A stretch of DNA of 35,343 bases from Bacillota bacterium (GTDB lineage Bacteria > Bacillota_I > Bacilli_A > RF39 > UBA660). Of this stretch, positions 14,056 through 22,143 are shown one piece after another. The stretch covers positions 1 through 35,343 of the forward strand of contig SVAK01000009.1 in NCBI GenBank assembly GCA_015059445.1, in the 5' to 3' direction. Both the position numbers and the translations under genes were made by a program. Below the pieces are notes generated by a model. The model worked only from the letters and a program-made list of their open reading frames with translations. It did no database searches and was not told where the DNA came from. Position 1 is the stretch's first letter. The number at the start of each line of letters is the position of its first letter.

Positions 14056-14506
14056 TTTTTAAGAAAACCTCTTTAAACCATTTTTTTGTGTTGTTTTTTG
14101 ATATTACAGTATCGAAATCTATAGGTAATTCATACCAAGGCGAACCTTTCATATGGGTTAATTTTATTAATTGAGTACTAGTTAAATCGCCAAACAAATC
14201 ATAAACATCGTTTATACTATCTACAACATTCGAATTAAATTCACATATTTTTTCACATTCTTGTTCGTAAATTGGAGTATCAGCAAAAAATTTATATTTT
14301 ATATAAACCTCTTTGCATACAGGTCCATATGTCCATGCGTAAAAATCTTCATTATACAATTTATCTTTATCATATGTTGCCATATAGTATGCTTCTATAA
14401 AATATAATAGTTTCTGTAATTTTAATTGTGTAATATCTTTACCAGCATTATTGAATTTGCATATTAATGTTTTAGCTACATCTAAAACATCTACTGTATT
14501 ACTCAT
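14045..14506 (-). CDS. Panacea-domain antitoxin (PanA; SocA/DUF4065 family)
   Basis: 153 residues from the ATG at 14506. The Panacea fold is plain: VLDVAKTLICKFNNAGKDITQLKLQKLLYF, then AYYMATYDKDKLYNEDFYAWTYGPVCKEVY and the late SPWYELP. Family members start close to the chosen ATG. An ATG at 14578 has a strong GGAGG and would add about 24 hydrophobic residues, but the promoter -10 at 14557 lies inside that extension. PanA proteins neutralise varied toxins encoded beside them. Here the operon sits between the lysis genes and the integrase, the usual site of phage cargo genes expressed in lysogens, flanked by terminators and with its own promoter. Confidence 0.85.
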   Translation of the reverse strand: MSNTVDVLDVAKTLICKFNNAGKDITQLKLQKLLYFIEAYYMATYDKDKLYNEDFYAWTYGPVCKEVYIKYKFFADTPIYEQECEKICEFNSNVVDSINDVYDLFGDLTSTQLIKLTHMKGSPWYELPIDFDTVISKNNTKKWFKEVFLKNGN

Positions 14507-14556
14507 ACTATCACTTCCCTTATTATCAATTATAATATACCACAGATTGGCTATGT

Positions 14557-14584
14557 ATTCTATCATTTTTTTTATCATTGTCAA
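14557..14584 (-). promoter_or_regulatory. Promoter of the PanA operon
   Basis: Minus strand TTGACA (14579-14584), 16-bp spacer, TAGAAT (14557-14562). A second TATAAT-like box lies downstream near 14528-14536. Gives the operon its own expression, separate from the late genes. Confidence 0.65.
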
Positions 14585-14642
14585 GTCCTCCTGTAAATAA
14601 TATACGCACCTCATACTGTTAGTTTATGGCGAAATTTGTTAT

Positions 14643-14676
14643 AAAAAAAAACACCTAACTTCATTGAAGCTGGTGC
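14643..14676 (-). terminator. Terminator shielding the PanA promoter from late transcription
   Basis: On the minus strand a CACC/GGTG stem with inner CTTC/GAAG pairing, followed by nine T (A-run 14643-14651), about 60 bp upstream of the PanA promoter. It is the second minus-strand terminator after the endolysin. Confidence 0.7.
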
Positions 14677-14689
14677 TTATTAAGAATGG

Positions 14690-14729
14690 AGATAAAATCT
14701 AATGAATATGTTTAGATTTTATCTTTTTT
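14690..14729 (+). terminator. Strong plus-orientation terminator
   Basis: A perfect 13-bp stem (AGATAAAATCTAA at 14690-14702 with TTAGATTTTATCT at 14712-14724), 9-nt loop, then T-run. It would stop plus-strand transcripts before they run antisense into the endolysin and tail genes. Confidence 0.8.
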
Positions 14730-14838
14730 GAGGTTTTTCAACCCATTATATATTTTAGAGAAGCGAATGAACAACACTTCCCTCGAAAAATTATATCACT
14801 AAATAACATTTTTGCAACTAAAAATATTATTTATTCAG

Positions 14839-14870
14839 AAAAAAAGACTAGATCACTTGGACCTAGTCTT
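14839..14870 (-). terminator. Terminator after the endolysin gene
   Basis: AAGACTAG and CTAGTCTT form an 8-bp stem with the stop codon in the right arm; the minus-strand RNA ends in a T-run. End of the late operon. Confidence 0.85.
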
Positions 14871-15819
14871 TCTTAAAAATCTTTTTAACTAATTTAATTA
14901 TCAAATCTATTAGATAGAATAATGCATTGTTGGCGTCTTTTCTATCTTCGTAATCTAACTCTTTCTCGATGTCAGGAAACTGTTCTTTATCAATCGTTTT
15001 TTCGTCATCAACAAAATGTTCGTTTTTGTCAATTACAGGGCTTTCTTCTACTTTTGGAACATCATTTTGCACAATATTTTCATTTTTCGATGTTTTTTCT
15101 TCTTTTACTGCACTTTTTTTCTCTGGTGCAGTATCTTGAATGTATTTAGCACTTACCCATTTAGCAACGCCTATTTTAGCCCATTCTCCCTCTATATAAT
15201 AAACTTTTATCGATGTACCATATTTTATACCATCTACCACTTTTGCACCTGTATTTGGCTCGTTTCTAACGTTTAGGACACTTGCATTGACATATTTAGT
15301 GGTTGGCTTATAGATATAAGTTAAGAATGTTGTATGTCCTGTTTTACCATCACTAGGTGCTTTATGGTCTTTTAGCGATAAAGTATTACTCTTGCTCTCA
15401 TCACCGTACCATTTACGAGGGCGTGTATCAATATGTATCTTTCCTTGATAATCTTGTGAACCACCACAGCGATATGCAACACCATATTGATGTCCTAAAT
15501 CTTCAAGTAATAAAGCGACTTTTGAGCTAGGAATTGGCTTGTTATTTTTATCATAAAAGATAATATCAACCGAATATCCTAAAGTATGACTACCAGTTCC
15601 ACGTCCACCCACGTTTTTATCATGGGTAGGACATCTATAACCAGAATAAATATCACCTCGAATTGCGTTTAGTTTAGTTCTCAATGTTTCAAGTAATTTA
15701 GGTAGTTTATCATCGATTTTAATTTCATGATTTTTACCACATTTGCATTTCCATTCTTGTACTCGAAAATGCTCTGTTAATTGTGTTTTATCGTTATATT
15801 TATATGTTTTTACTGCCAT
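14863..15819 (-). CDS. Endolysin: M15-type peptidase with SH3b domain
   Basis: 318 residues. The N-terminal domain (about 10-140) is a peptidase M15_3-type zinc D,D-/L,D-carboxypeptidase: SGYRCPTHDKNVGG, GSHTLGYSVDI (His and Asp ligands) and IHIDTRPRKWYG (third His). An SH3b cell-wall-binding domain follows (about 170-235: VNASVLNVRNEPNTGAKVV, GEWAKIGVAKWVSAKYIQ). An acidic, low-complexity linker ends in an unusual hydrophobic-basic tail (NALFYLIDLIIKLVKKIFKKD). No signal peptide, so release should need the holin encoded at 17606. The start ATG is preceded by GGGGGC and lies 3 bases from the upstream stop. Confidence 0.92.
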   Translation of the reverse strand: MAVKTYKYNDKTQLTEHFRVQEWKCKCGKNHEIKIDDKLPKLLETLRTKLNAIRGDIYSGYRCPTHDKNVGGRGTGSHTLGYSVDIIFYDKNNKPIPSSKVALLLEDLGHQYGVAYRCGGSQDYQGKIHIDTRPRKWYGDESKSNTLSLKDHKAPSDGKTGHTTFLTYIYKPTTKYVNASVLNVRNEPNTGAKVVDGIKYGTSIKVYYIEGEWAKIGVAKWVSAKYIQDTAPEKKSAVKEEKTSKNENIVQNDVPKVEESPVIDKNEHFVDDEKTIDKEQFPDIEKELDYEDRKDANNALFYLIDLIIKLVKKIFKKD

Positions 15820-15821
15820 AG

Positions 15822-17603
15822 TTAAGCCCCCTCGTATTCAGCAACGGTTTTAACGTTAGTTAGTCGTGTGAACTTTTCATTTATCCAAGCTTTTTGTGTA
15901 TCATCTTTAACAATGATTAAACAATCATTAGGTACACCAAAAGTCGCATTTGAACCAAACATATTAGTATAAGTTGTTACATTTGTAAAATCAAAATTTC
16001 TCATATCAATATGTGTTAATTTAGTATCCATTGAAAACATTAACTTTGTATTTGTTAGTTTTGGTGTATGCCAACCACTTAAATCTAAACTAGTTAGTTT
16101 TTGATTCATTTGAAACGTAGCTTCCATAATTTCAACATTTTCTGTGTTAAGGTTACTAATACCAATAATTGATGTTAAATTTATACAACTATCATACATA
16201 TAATAAAAAGTTGTTACTAAACTTGTATCAAAATTAGTTAAATCAATTTCATCACCAATAAAAGATTTATAAAAACTTTGACATGATGTGCCTGTATTTC
16301 TTAATGCTGGAATTTTTTTAATTGTTCTTGCAAAAGCTGGCACACCACTACTATCAACTGTTATAGTTTCATTAAAATACTCTGTTAAATCAGCACCACT
16401 AGTTTCAACTTCTATACTTGAATATCCATCTAAATTATCATCACTAGCATTGTAAACACCATTTTCAGTTATCGTTTTAGTTCCTAATTTTGGTTGAATA
16501 TTAACATCAACACTAGCTTTTTCTTTTACATCATAACTACCATTTTCAGTTATCTCTAACTCGCCAGTAGGAATAATATATTCTTCTGGAATAGGATTAA
16601 CTGTTACACTATCAAAATAAGTATCTTCGCTAGGTGTTAAAATTTGTTCTTCTTCTGTTGGTGTTACTGTTTTTTGTTCTGTATTTACAGTTGCAATTAC
16701 ATTAACATAATTAATTCCGTCAAAACCCTCGTCAGGGTGAATAAATGTGTTAATAGGTGCTTTTATATTTTCAACTTTATTTTGTAAATTTGGTTGTACA
16801 TTTACATTAACAGAAGCCTTTTCTGTTACATCATAATCACCGTTTTTAGTTATGTTCAAGTTTCCTTCTGGAATAACGTATTCATCAGGTATTTTTTCAA
16901 CTATTACCTGTGAAAAACCTACAAATTCATCACTTGGATTTAATGTTTGAACTTCTTTATTAGGAATAACATTTCCTTCTTGTAATGATACAGGTTCTAT
17001 CGTTACACTAGATAGTCCTAATGCTTCATTTGGAGTAATTATTTGTGTATTTGTATTTGGAGACACTGTTTTAGTTTCTAAATTAACACCTTCAACAATA
17101 ACTTTAGATAAACCATCAAAACCTTCTTCAGATAAAATAATTTGGTCTTCTAGTGATGGAGTTACATTTTTTTCTTGTAAATTAGCATCAGTAATAATAA
17201 CATTAGCTGTTGTTACTTTGATTGATTGTGTAATTTCAACACCTTCAGCTAATATTTCTGTTACTTGTACTGCATTTTCATCAAAATTACCAACGTAATT
17301 ATTTACTACCTTATCTATAATAATGTCGCTAATTGAACATTGAGGATATCTTTCATCGTTTAACATATACATGATGTCATATTTATACTTGTCATCATCT
17401 AATCCAGATGTAAACTCATCTTTAAAGGTTACATAATATTTAATTGACTTTTCAAAATCATGTTGAAATATAATATCGTCATTATATTTCTTTTTTATTG
17501 TTAATTGACAATAACCATTATTTTCAAACTCAAACTCACTAAAATCAAACTCGATAACACTGGTTGCACCACGATATAATTTTAAAGTTTCTAATTCTTT
17601 CAT
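15822..17603 (-). CDS. Receptor-binding/baseplate protein with repeats and a DUF285-type C-terminus
   Basis: 593 residues. Residues about 1-105 resemble the N-terminal domain of baseplate upper proteins (LYRGATSVIEFDFSEFEFEN..., KYKYDIMYML). The middle (about 120-400) contains degenerate repeats with TVTP..EEQILTPSE, FDG(I/L)..V.V and the twin blocks NGDYDVTEKASVNVNVQP / NGSYDVKEKASVDVNIQP. The C-terminus (about 440-560) has leucine-rich DUF285-like repeats (FDTSLVTTFYYMYDSC, NLNTENVEIMEATF, WHTPKLTNTKLMF, FDFTNVTTYTNMFG) known from surface proteins of Mollicutes and gut Bacillota. Lying between tail-tip and lysis genes, it probably contacts the host surface. Confidence 0.8.
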   Translation of the reverse strand: MKELETLKLYRGATSVIEFDFSEFEFENNGYCQLTIKKKYNDDIIFQHDFEKSIKYYVTFKDEFTSGLDDDKYKYDIMYMLNDERYPQCSISDIIIDKVVNNYVGNFDENAVQVTEILAEGVEITQSIKVTTANVIITDANLQEKNVTPSLEDQIILSEEGFDGLSKVIVEGVNLETKTVSPNTNTQIITPNEALGLSSVTIEPVSLQEGNVIPNKEVQTLNPSDEFVGFSQVIVEKIPDEYVIPEGNLNITKNGDYDVTEKASVNVNVQPNLQNKVENIKAPINTFIHPDEGFDGINYVNVIATVNTEQKTVTPTEEEQILTPSEDTYFDSVTVNPIPEEYIIPTGELEITENGSYDVKEKASVDVNIQPKLGTKTITENGVYNASDDNLDGYSSIEVETSGADLTEYFNETITVDSSGVPAFARTIKKIPALRNTGTSCQSFYKSFIGDEIDLTNFDTSLVTTFYYMYDSCINLTSIIGISNLNTENVEIMEATFQMNQKLTSLDLSGWHTPKLTNTKLMFSMDTKLTHIDMRNFDFTNVTTYTNMFGSNATFGVPNDCLIIVKDDTQKAWINEKFTRLTNVKTVAEYEGA

Positions 17604-17605
17604 AT

Positions 17606-17803
17606 TTAAAACTCCTCTCTAGTATCAGGGTTATTCATTGTTGCAAAAATTGTAAATATTGCTGTGATAATATCTTGGATTAACGTAATTGTGTCGTTTG
17701 GCATATCATATATTTCAAATAACCTTAAAATATACGCAATTAGCAACACTAACTCTATCCAAAATACTTTGCTCTTTAATTTAGTTAAAATCTTATCTTT
17801 CAT
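17606..17803 (-). CDS. Holin, phiLC3-type
   Basis: 65 residues from the ATG at 17803 (a TTG immediately precedes it in frame). One clear transmembrane helix (FWIELVLLIAYILRLFEIY), a second hydrophobic segment (IITAIFTIFATMNNP) and the terminal NNPDTREEF, the signature end of the phage_holin_1/phiLC3 family (usually NNPTDxxxF). It would open the membrane for the endolysin. Confidence 0.88.
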   Translation of the reverse strand: MKDKILTKLKSKVFWIELVLLIAYILRLFEIYDMPNDTITLIQDIITAIFTIFATMNNPDTREEF

Positions 17804-17813
17804 CAATAATCAC

Positions 17814-18077
17814 CTATCTTTCTAATAATTCATTACAATACTTTTTTGTTTGAGAATTAAATCCTAGTTCTAAATAATGATCGCAACTCTCTAATCTGTC
17901 CCCCATTGGAATACTTTCATTCCATATAGTATTTCTTAAAGTCATTTTCTGAATCAGTTTTAATTCATCTTTTAAACCGTAATAATAACCAAAAATAGTC
18001 CATAAAAAAAGGACAGCTGATACTATCCATCCACCAAATGAAATTATTAACTTTAACCTATTTGTTATACTTTCCAT
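17814..18077 (-). CDS. Small membrane-anchored protein of the lysis/tail junction
   Basis: 87 residues. One transmembrane helix at about 12-32 (ISFGGWIVSAVLFLWTIFGYYYG), then a soluble helical domain (RLESCDHYLELGFNSQTKKYCNELLE). Position directly before the holin suggests a second lysis component (antiholin or XhlA-like), though a moron role is possible. Family not certain. Confidence 0.7.
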   Translation of the reverse strand: MESITNRLKLIISFGGWIVSAVLFLWTIFGYYYGLKDELKLIQKMTLRNTIWNESIPMGDRLESCDHYLELGFNSQTKKYCNELLER

Positions 18078-18089
18078 TTTTATTCCTTT

Positions 18090-20234
18090 CTATAACTCTT
18101 TTATATATAAAGCATTACCCTCATAAGAAGATATCGCACTACCCTCGCCACTACAATACAATTCAATATAATCACCAGGATTTACTTCTAAAGGCATAGT
18201 AACTGCAATACTTTCTTGTAAATAAGTCGCATTACCAGTTGAACCAGCTAAATTAGATATTGTTTCACCATTCTTCTTAATTCGTAAAAATACATTTTTA
18301 TTTGCTGTATTCACTTGAAATTTACAGTTTGCAATTATTTCAATTAAATTTACATTTTCACCAATTATAACCCTATTGTTTGTAGCATCGAAACTAAATT
18401 TATTTCCTACTTTAACAGTTTGTGTATCTAAAGGTATTTTACTAATTGTATCTGCTTGAAAAGAAATATTTTCAGTTTGAGTTACATAAATTAAACTTTT
18501 TTTAAAAGCTAATTCCTCCATCCAAACTAATTTATCAGAATTACCAGCACCTATCCAAGCTTTAGCAGTATCATATTTAGTAAATAATACTCCATGGGTA
18601 TCACCAGTTGCAAATGCTATACCTGAACCATATCGTGGAAATTTATCATTTGTAGTTATCCCAGAACGTATTGCTTTAAATCTATAACCAGCTTTATTAT
18701 CGCCAAACAACGCAGTTTGAAATGAGTTGGTTGGATCTGTAGAAAACTCTCCACCACACCTTAAACTTCCATCTACTTGCACATTACCATAAAAACGACC
18801 TACTTTATGAAAATATGCATCCATATAACTATGCAAATTATCTTCCGTTGCAACTGCACCGAAAGTTATACCTTTACCACCTGCACGTTTTGACACTGTC
18901 TTATAAGCAACACCTAATAAGAATTCTTGTGGAACATCTCCAAACAAATCAGTTAAAACTGCTTTAATTGTATATGTTTGGTCTTGTTTTATACTATCGT
19001 AAACTACTTTTGAAAATTCACCACTATAACTTGATAATGTATTTACATCTTCCCAGCTACCATTTAAATAAATTTTTAACGTTTTTGTATTTAAATCATC
19101 AATAGGACTTATGCTATATTTACAAATCACTTTTACATACGTTCCATTTTCACTTAAAGTTCCATCTTGTAAACAACGCTTAACATTTAAACTAATAAAA
19201 GTTGGTTTACTATAATCAATTACATTTATTGTTTGTGTTACTGTTTTTTGTCTACCACGACTATCGGTTACTAGCGCACTAACTATTCTACTACCTGCAA
19301 TAGTTAATAGTTGTGTTGTAAATGGGTTTGTATTATATTGTTGACTAAAATCACTTATTGATGATAAATAACTTTTAATTGATGAACCTTTTACACCAGT
19401 TGCAGTAATTGTACCTTTTAATTTTGATTGATTTTTAATCCACAAACCACTTAAAGCACTTGGCTTATTTTCCATAACATCAGCAATAGCTAAACTTGCA
19501 CTAGGCACATAACTATCAGGTAATTTTAAATAGACTGTTGTTGTTGTTTCAACATTACTAACTAAGTTTTTACAATAAACTGTTAAGCTTATATTTTCAT
19601 TGTTTGGAAAGTTTGTGATTATATCAACTGGAAAGGAATACTTGATAGTTGTTTCAGTAGTAGATTCACTTATTACATATTCAGTTTCATCATTTTTTAT
19701 TTTATAGTAAAGCTTATTGGCTTCAACTTGACCTGTTAAATCATTTAAAGTAAATGTTACATCACTATCTAAATTGATATAATTACTATCAGAACTATTA
19801 TTTGTAATTTCAGTACCAACATTAATTTTAGGCAACGTATATGTAGTAGTTGATGTTTCTAAATCAAAACCAGTTCCTCTAAAAGTAAATGAGCCTGTAC
19901 CATCTTTATTATGATAAACATAAGTTGATTTAGAACCTTTTTTTATAAGTCTGCTACCGTCATCATAACTACTTGTATTTATACTTATTGTGCCTATACT
20001 TGAACCATTAATATAAACATTTGAATTTGTTGTATCATAAATTGATAAAGAACTTCCATCCCAATAAGTTTGCAAATAATAATCAACTATTATTTTAGTT
20101 CTTAATAGTTTTTTGTTAGCTTCACTTTGTTCATAATAAATTTTCCAATAGGCACGATAGTCAAAATCACTACGACGACTTGAACTATTAGTTCTAACCC
20201 AATAAGTTGATCTCTCTTTTAATAACGTAGCCAC
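18090..20234 (-). CDS. Siphophage tail fibre/tip protein (DUF859-like)
   Basis: 714 residues. The N-terminus (YRAYWKIYYEQSEANKK..., beta-rich, carbohydrate-module-like) and middle (IVSALVTDSRGRQKTVTQTINVIDY, KVICKYSISPIDD) match the DUF859 group of siphovirus structural proteins. A GKGITFGAVATEDNLHSYMDAYFHK motif leads into the fibre, and the C-terminal 150 residues look like a C1q/TNF-type jelly roll (FSFDATNNRVIIG, VFLRIKKNGETI, GDYIELYCSGEG). Likely part of the host-binding tip. One-base overlap with the upstream gene. Confidence 0.82.
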   Translation of the reverse strand: MATLLKERSTYWVRTNSSSRRSDFDYRAYWKIYYEQSEANKKLLRTKIIVDYYLQTYWDGSSLSIYDTTNSNVYINGSSIGTISINTSSYDDGSRLIKKGSKSTYVYHNKDGTGSFTFRGTGFDLETSTTTYTLPKINVGTEITNNSSDSNYINLDSDVTFTLNDLTGQVEANKLYYKIKNDETEYVISESTTETTIKYSFPVDIITNFPNNENISLTVYCKNLVSNVETTTTVYLKLPDSYVPSASLAIADVMENKPSALSGLWIKNQSKLKGTITATGVKGSSIKSYLSSISDFSQQYNTNPFTTQLLTIAGSRIVSALVTDSRGRQKTVTQTINVIDYSKPTFISLNVKRCLQDGTLSENGTYVKVICKYSISPIDDLNTKTLKIYLNGSWEDVNTLSSYSGEFSKVVYDSIKQDQTYTIKAVLTDLFGDVPQEFLLGVAYKTVSKRAGGKGITFGAVATEDNLHSYMDAYFHKVGRFYGNVQVDGSLRCGGEFSTDPTNSFQTALFGDNKAGYRFKAIRSGITTNDKFPRYGSGIAFATGDTHGVLFTKYDTAKAWIGAGNSDKLVWMEELAFKKSLIYVTQTENISFQADTISKIPLDTQTVKVGNKFSFDATNNRVIIGENVNLIEIIANCKFQVNTANKNVFLRIKKNGETISNLAGSTGNATYLQESIAVTMPLEVNPGDYIELYCSGEGSAISSYEGNALYIKEL

Positions 20235-21760
20235 TATTCAACACCTCCCCAATATGTGTTTAAATTACCTTGTTCATCAATTTCTGTTATCCATTTACCT
20301 ATTCCACTTTTACCTATTACTTGTTTTGTCAAAATTGTACTTTCATTGATATATAAAGCATTATTTGAGATATAAGCAGTTTCAGTTTCACCTGTTAAGA
20401 ATTGAATTCTATTATCTAAAATTCTCAATTTTGTTTGAGCGTCCTCTTTACCAAATTCTGCATAAGGACTTCCATAAAATTCATCTTCAACATCTGTAAT
20501 AACACCATAACGAATATATGCTCTTAATTGATCTAATGTTGTATTTTGATTATTAACTAAATCCTTTAAATCATCAATTGTACCTTGAACACCAGTTTGT
20601 TCAAACCACATAGTGAAATTCTCGCTAGTTTGTTCTAAAAAAGTACTCTCAATAGTTGTAATAGTTTGATTCAAATCATTTATTGTAGTTTCGGTATCGC
20701 TAACCCTTTGTGAAATAGTATCGGTTTCAATTGTTATCTCTGATAAAGTTTCTTTTTGAGCATTTTGTGTTTCAACTGCAATTTTAACTTCATTATCAAT
20801 ACGATTTAATTCAACATTTATATGTTTTATTTTATCGTTATTGCCTTTTTGTTTAGTTTCTTGCTGATGTTTAGAATTAACATTTAAAGAATATCCGCCA
20901 ATCCATGCACCATTAAAATCAAGATTATATTGCGCAATTGATATATAGTTTTCCTCACCGTTTACAAAACTAATTAAATCGCCTGCTAATATATTAGAAT
21001 TAATTATACAGTTACCAGTTTCAAAACTATAAAATTCAAAACCAATTATTTGATTAACAATATTATTAAAAATATCTTCAGAAGTTATGTATACATTTTC
21101 AGTATTTAAATATAACGTTTCCAAATTTTCATCAGCGGAAGTTTCATATTTCAAAAGACCATTATCAAATACCACTCTTTCGATTATGTGTTTTTCACCA
21201 ATCTTAAAGTCTTCACAATCATCAACATTTATTTCAACTGGTACTGAATCAAATTGTCTTAAATATAATTTGCCATCTTGTCCAATAACTGCGTAACCAC
21301 CATTTAATTCGGCAATGTAGCCAATATATTCTCTTGCGGTTATTGTATTATTATAAAAATCCACTTGAACATCACTGTTTATAAATTCAGTAGTTCCAAG
21401 TTCTACGCCTTGAATTAAACATATATTTTGTAATATGTCCTTTACAGAACACGGAACGATAGGACTAGCATCATAAGAAAAATTAAAAAGTGTCATTTTA
21501 TCTGTTAAAGATAATGATAGGATATTATTATCTAATATCTCGTAACTATCAACAATCAAATTGGCATAATCCTTATTATCAAGCCTTATTACCACTTCGT
21601 GCGGAATCGTTTGGACTGCACTCATTGGTACTTCAATTTTAAAAGTATTGGATGCAGTTGAACCTAAATAAAATTCTTCATCAAACAATCTAAAATCATT
21701 AGTTATACCAGCATAATAATCACTATCAATTAATACACCATCAAAATATATTTCTATCAT
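20234..21760 (-). CDS. Tail-tip (Tal-like) protein
   Basis: 508 residues. The N-terminal region (IEIYFDGVLIDSDYYAGITNDFRLF..., LIVDSYEILDNNILSLSLTDKM, ITAREYIGYIAELNGGYAVIGQDGKLYLRQF) has the all-beta layout of the tail hub/Tal family. Residues about 315-420 form a long coiled coil (VKIAVETQNAQKETLSEI), as in tail-tip proteins. The short C-terminus (GKSGIGKWITEIDEQGNLNTYWGGV) is a common fibre-chaperone-like ending. No lytic domain seen. One-base overlaps on both sides. Confidence 0.82.
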   Translation of the reverse strand: MIEIYFDGVLIDSDYYAGITNDFRLFDEEFYLGSTASNTFKIEVPMSAVQTIPHEVVIRLDNKDYANLIVDSYEILDNNILSLSLTDKMTLFNFSYDASPIVPCSVKDILQNICLIQGVELGTTEFINSDVQVDFYNNTITAREYIGYIAELNGGYAVIGQDGKLYLRQFDSVPVEINVDDCEDFKIGEKHIIERVVFDNGLLKYETSADENLETLYLNTENVYITSEDIFNNIVNQIIGFEFYSFETGNCIINSNILAGDLISFVNGEENYISIAQYNLDFNGAWIGGYSLNVNSKHQQETKQKGNNDKIKHINVELNRIDNEVKIAVETQNAQKETLSEITIETDTISQRVSDTETTINDLNQTITTIESTFLEQTSENFTMWFEQTGVQGTIDDLKDLVNNQNTTLDQLRAYIRYGVITDVEDEFYGSPYAEFGKEDAQTKLRILDNRIQFLTGETETAYISNNALYINESTILTKQVIGKSGIGKWITEIDEQGNLNTYWGGVE

Positions 21761-22143
21761 TATTGACCACTAACTTTCTTTTTTTGGACCAAATTAAAAG
21801 ACAAGCTATAATCACCTGTCTCTAACATTTCACTTGATGCTTTACTGCACCTAAATTGTGCCTCTATATATCCACCACTAAATAATGGATTTTTTGCTTT
21901 TACATATATTGGATTTTCATTAATAATATTCATTAGTTGATTAACTTGTTCTTCAGATAAACACTTATAACTAAATGCAATTTTACTCCACTTCCTTGAA
22001 ATAACTGTATCAATTAAATTACCAGTTGATTTTGAACGATAACTATTAGCATCTAAATCTTCCCAATCAATTTTATACGAAGAGGGAGTTAATTGTTGTA
22101 CATATTCCCCTATTGAATTAGATTTTGTATACCATATTAACAT
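21760..22143 (-). CDS. Small tail protein (distal-tail/DUF6711-like)
   Basis: 127 residues, located between tape measure and Tal, where a distal tail protein is expected. Sequence (SSYKIDWEDLDANSYRSKSTGNL, FSYKCLSEEQVNQLMNIINE, YSLSFNLVQK) fits the small tail component seen in this position in Bacillota phages. It is much shorter than a classical Dit. Confidence 0.7.
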   Translation of the reverse strand: MLIWYTKSNSIGEYVQQLTPSSYKIDWEDLDANSYRSKSTGNLIDTVISRKWSKIAFSYKCLSEEQVNQLMNIINENPIYVKAKNPLFSGGYIEAQFRCSKASSEMLETGDYSLSFNLVQKKKVSGQ

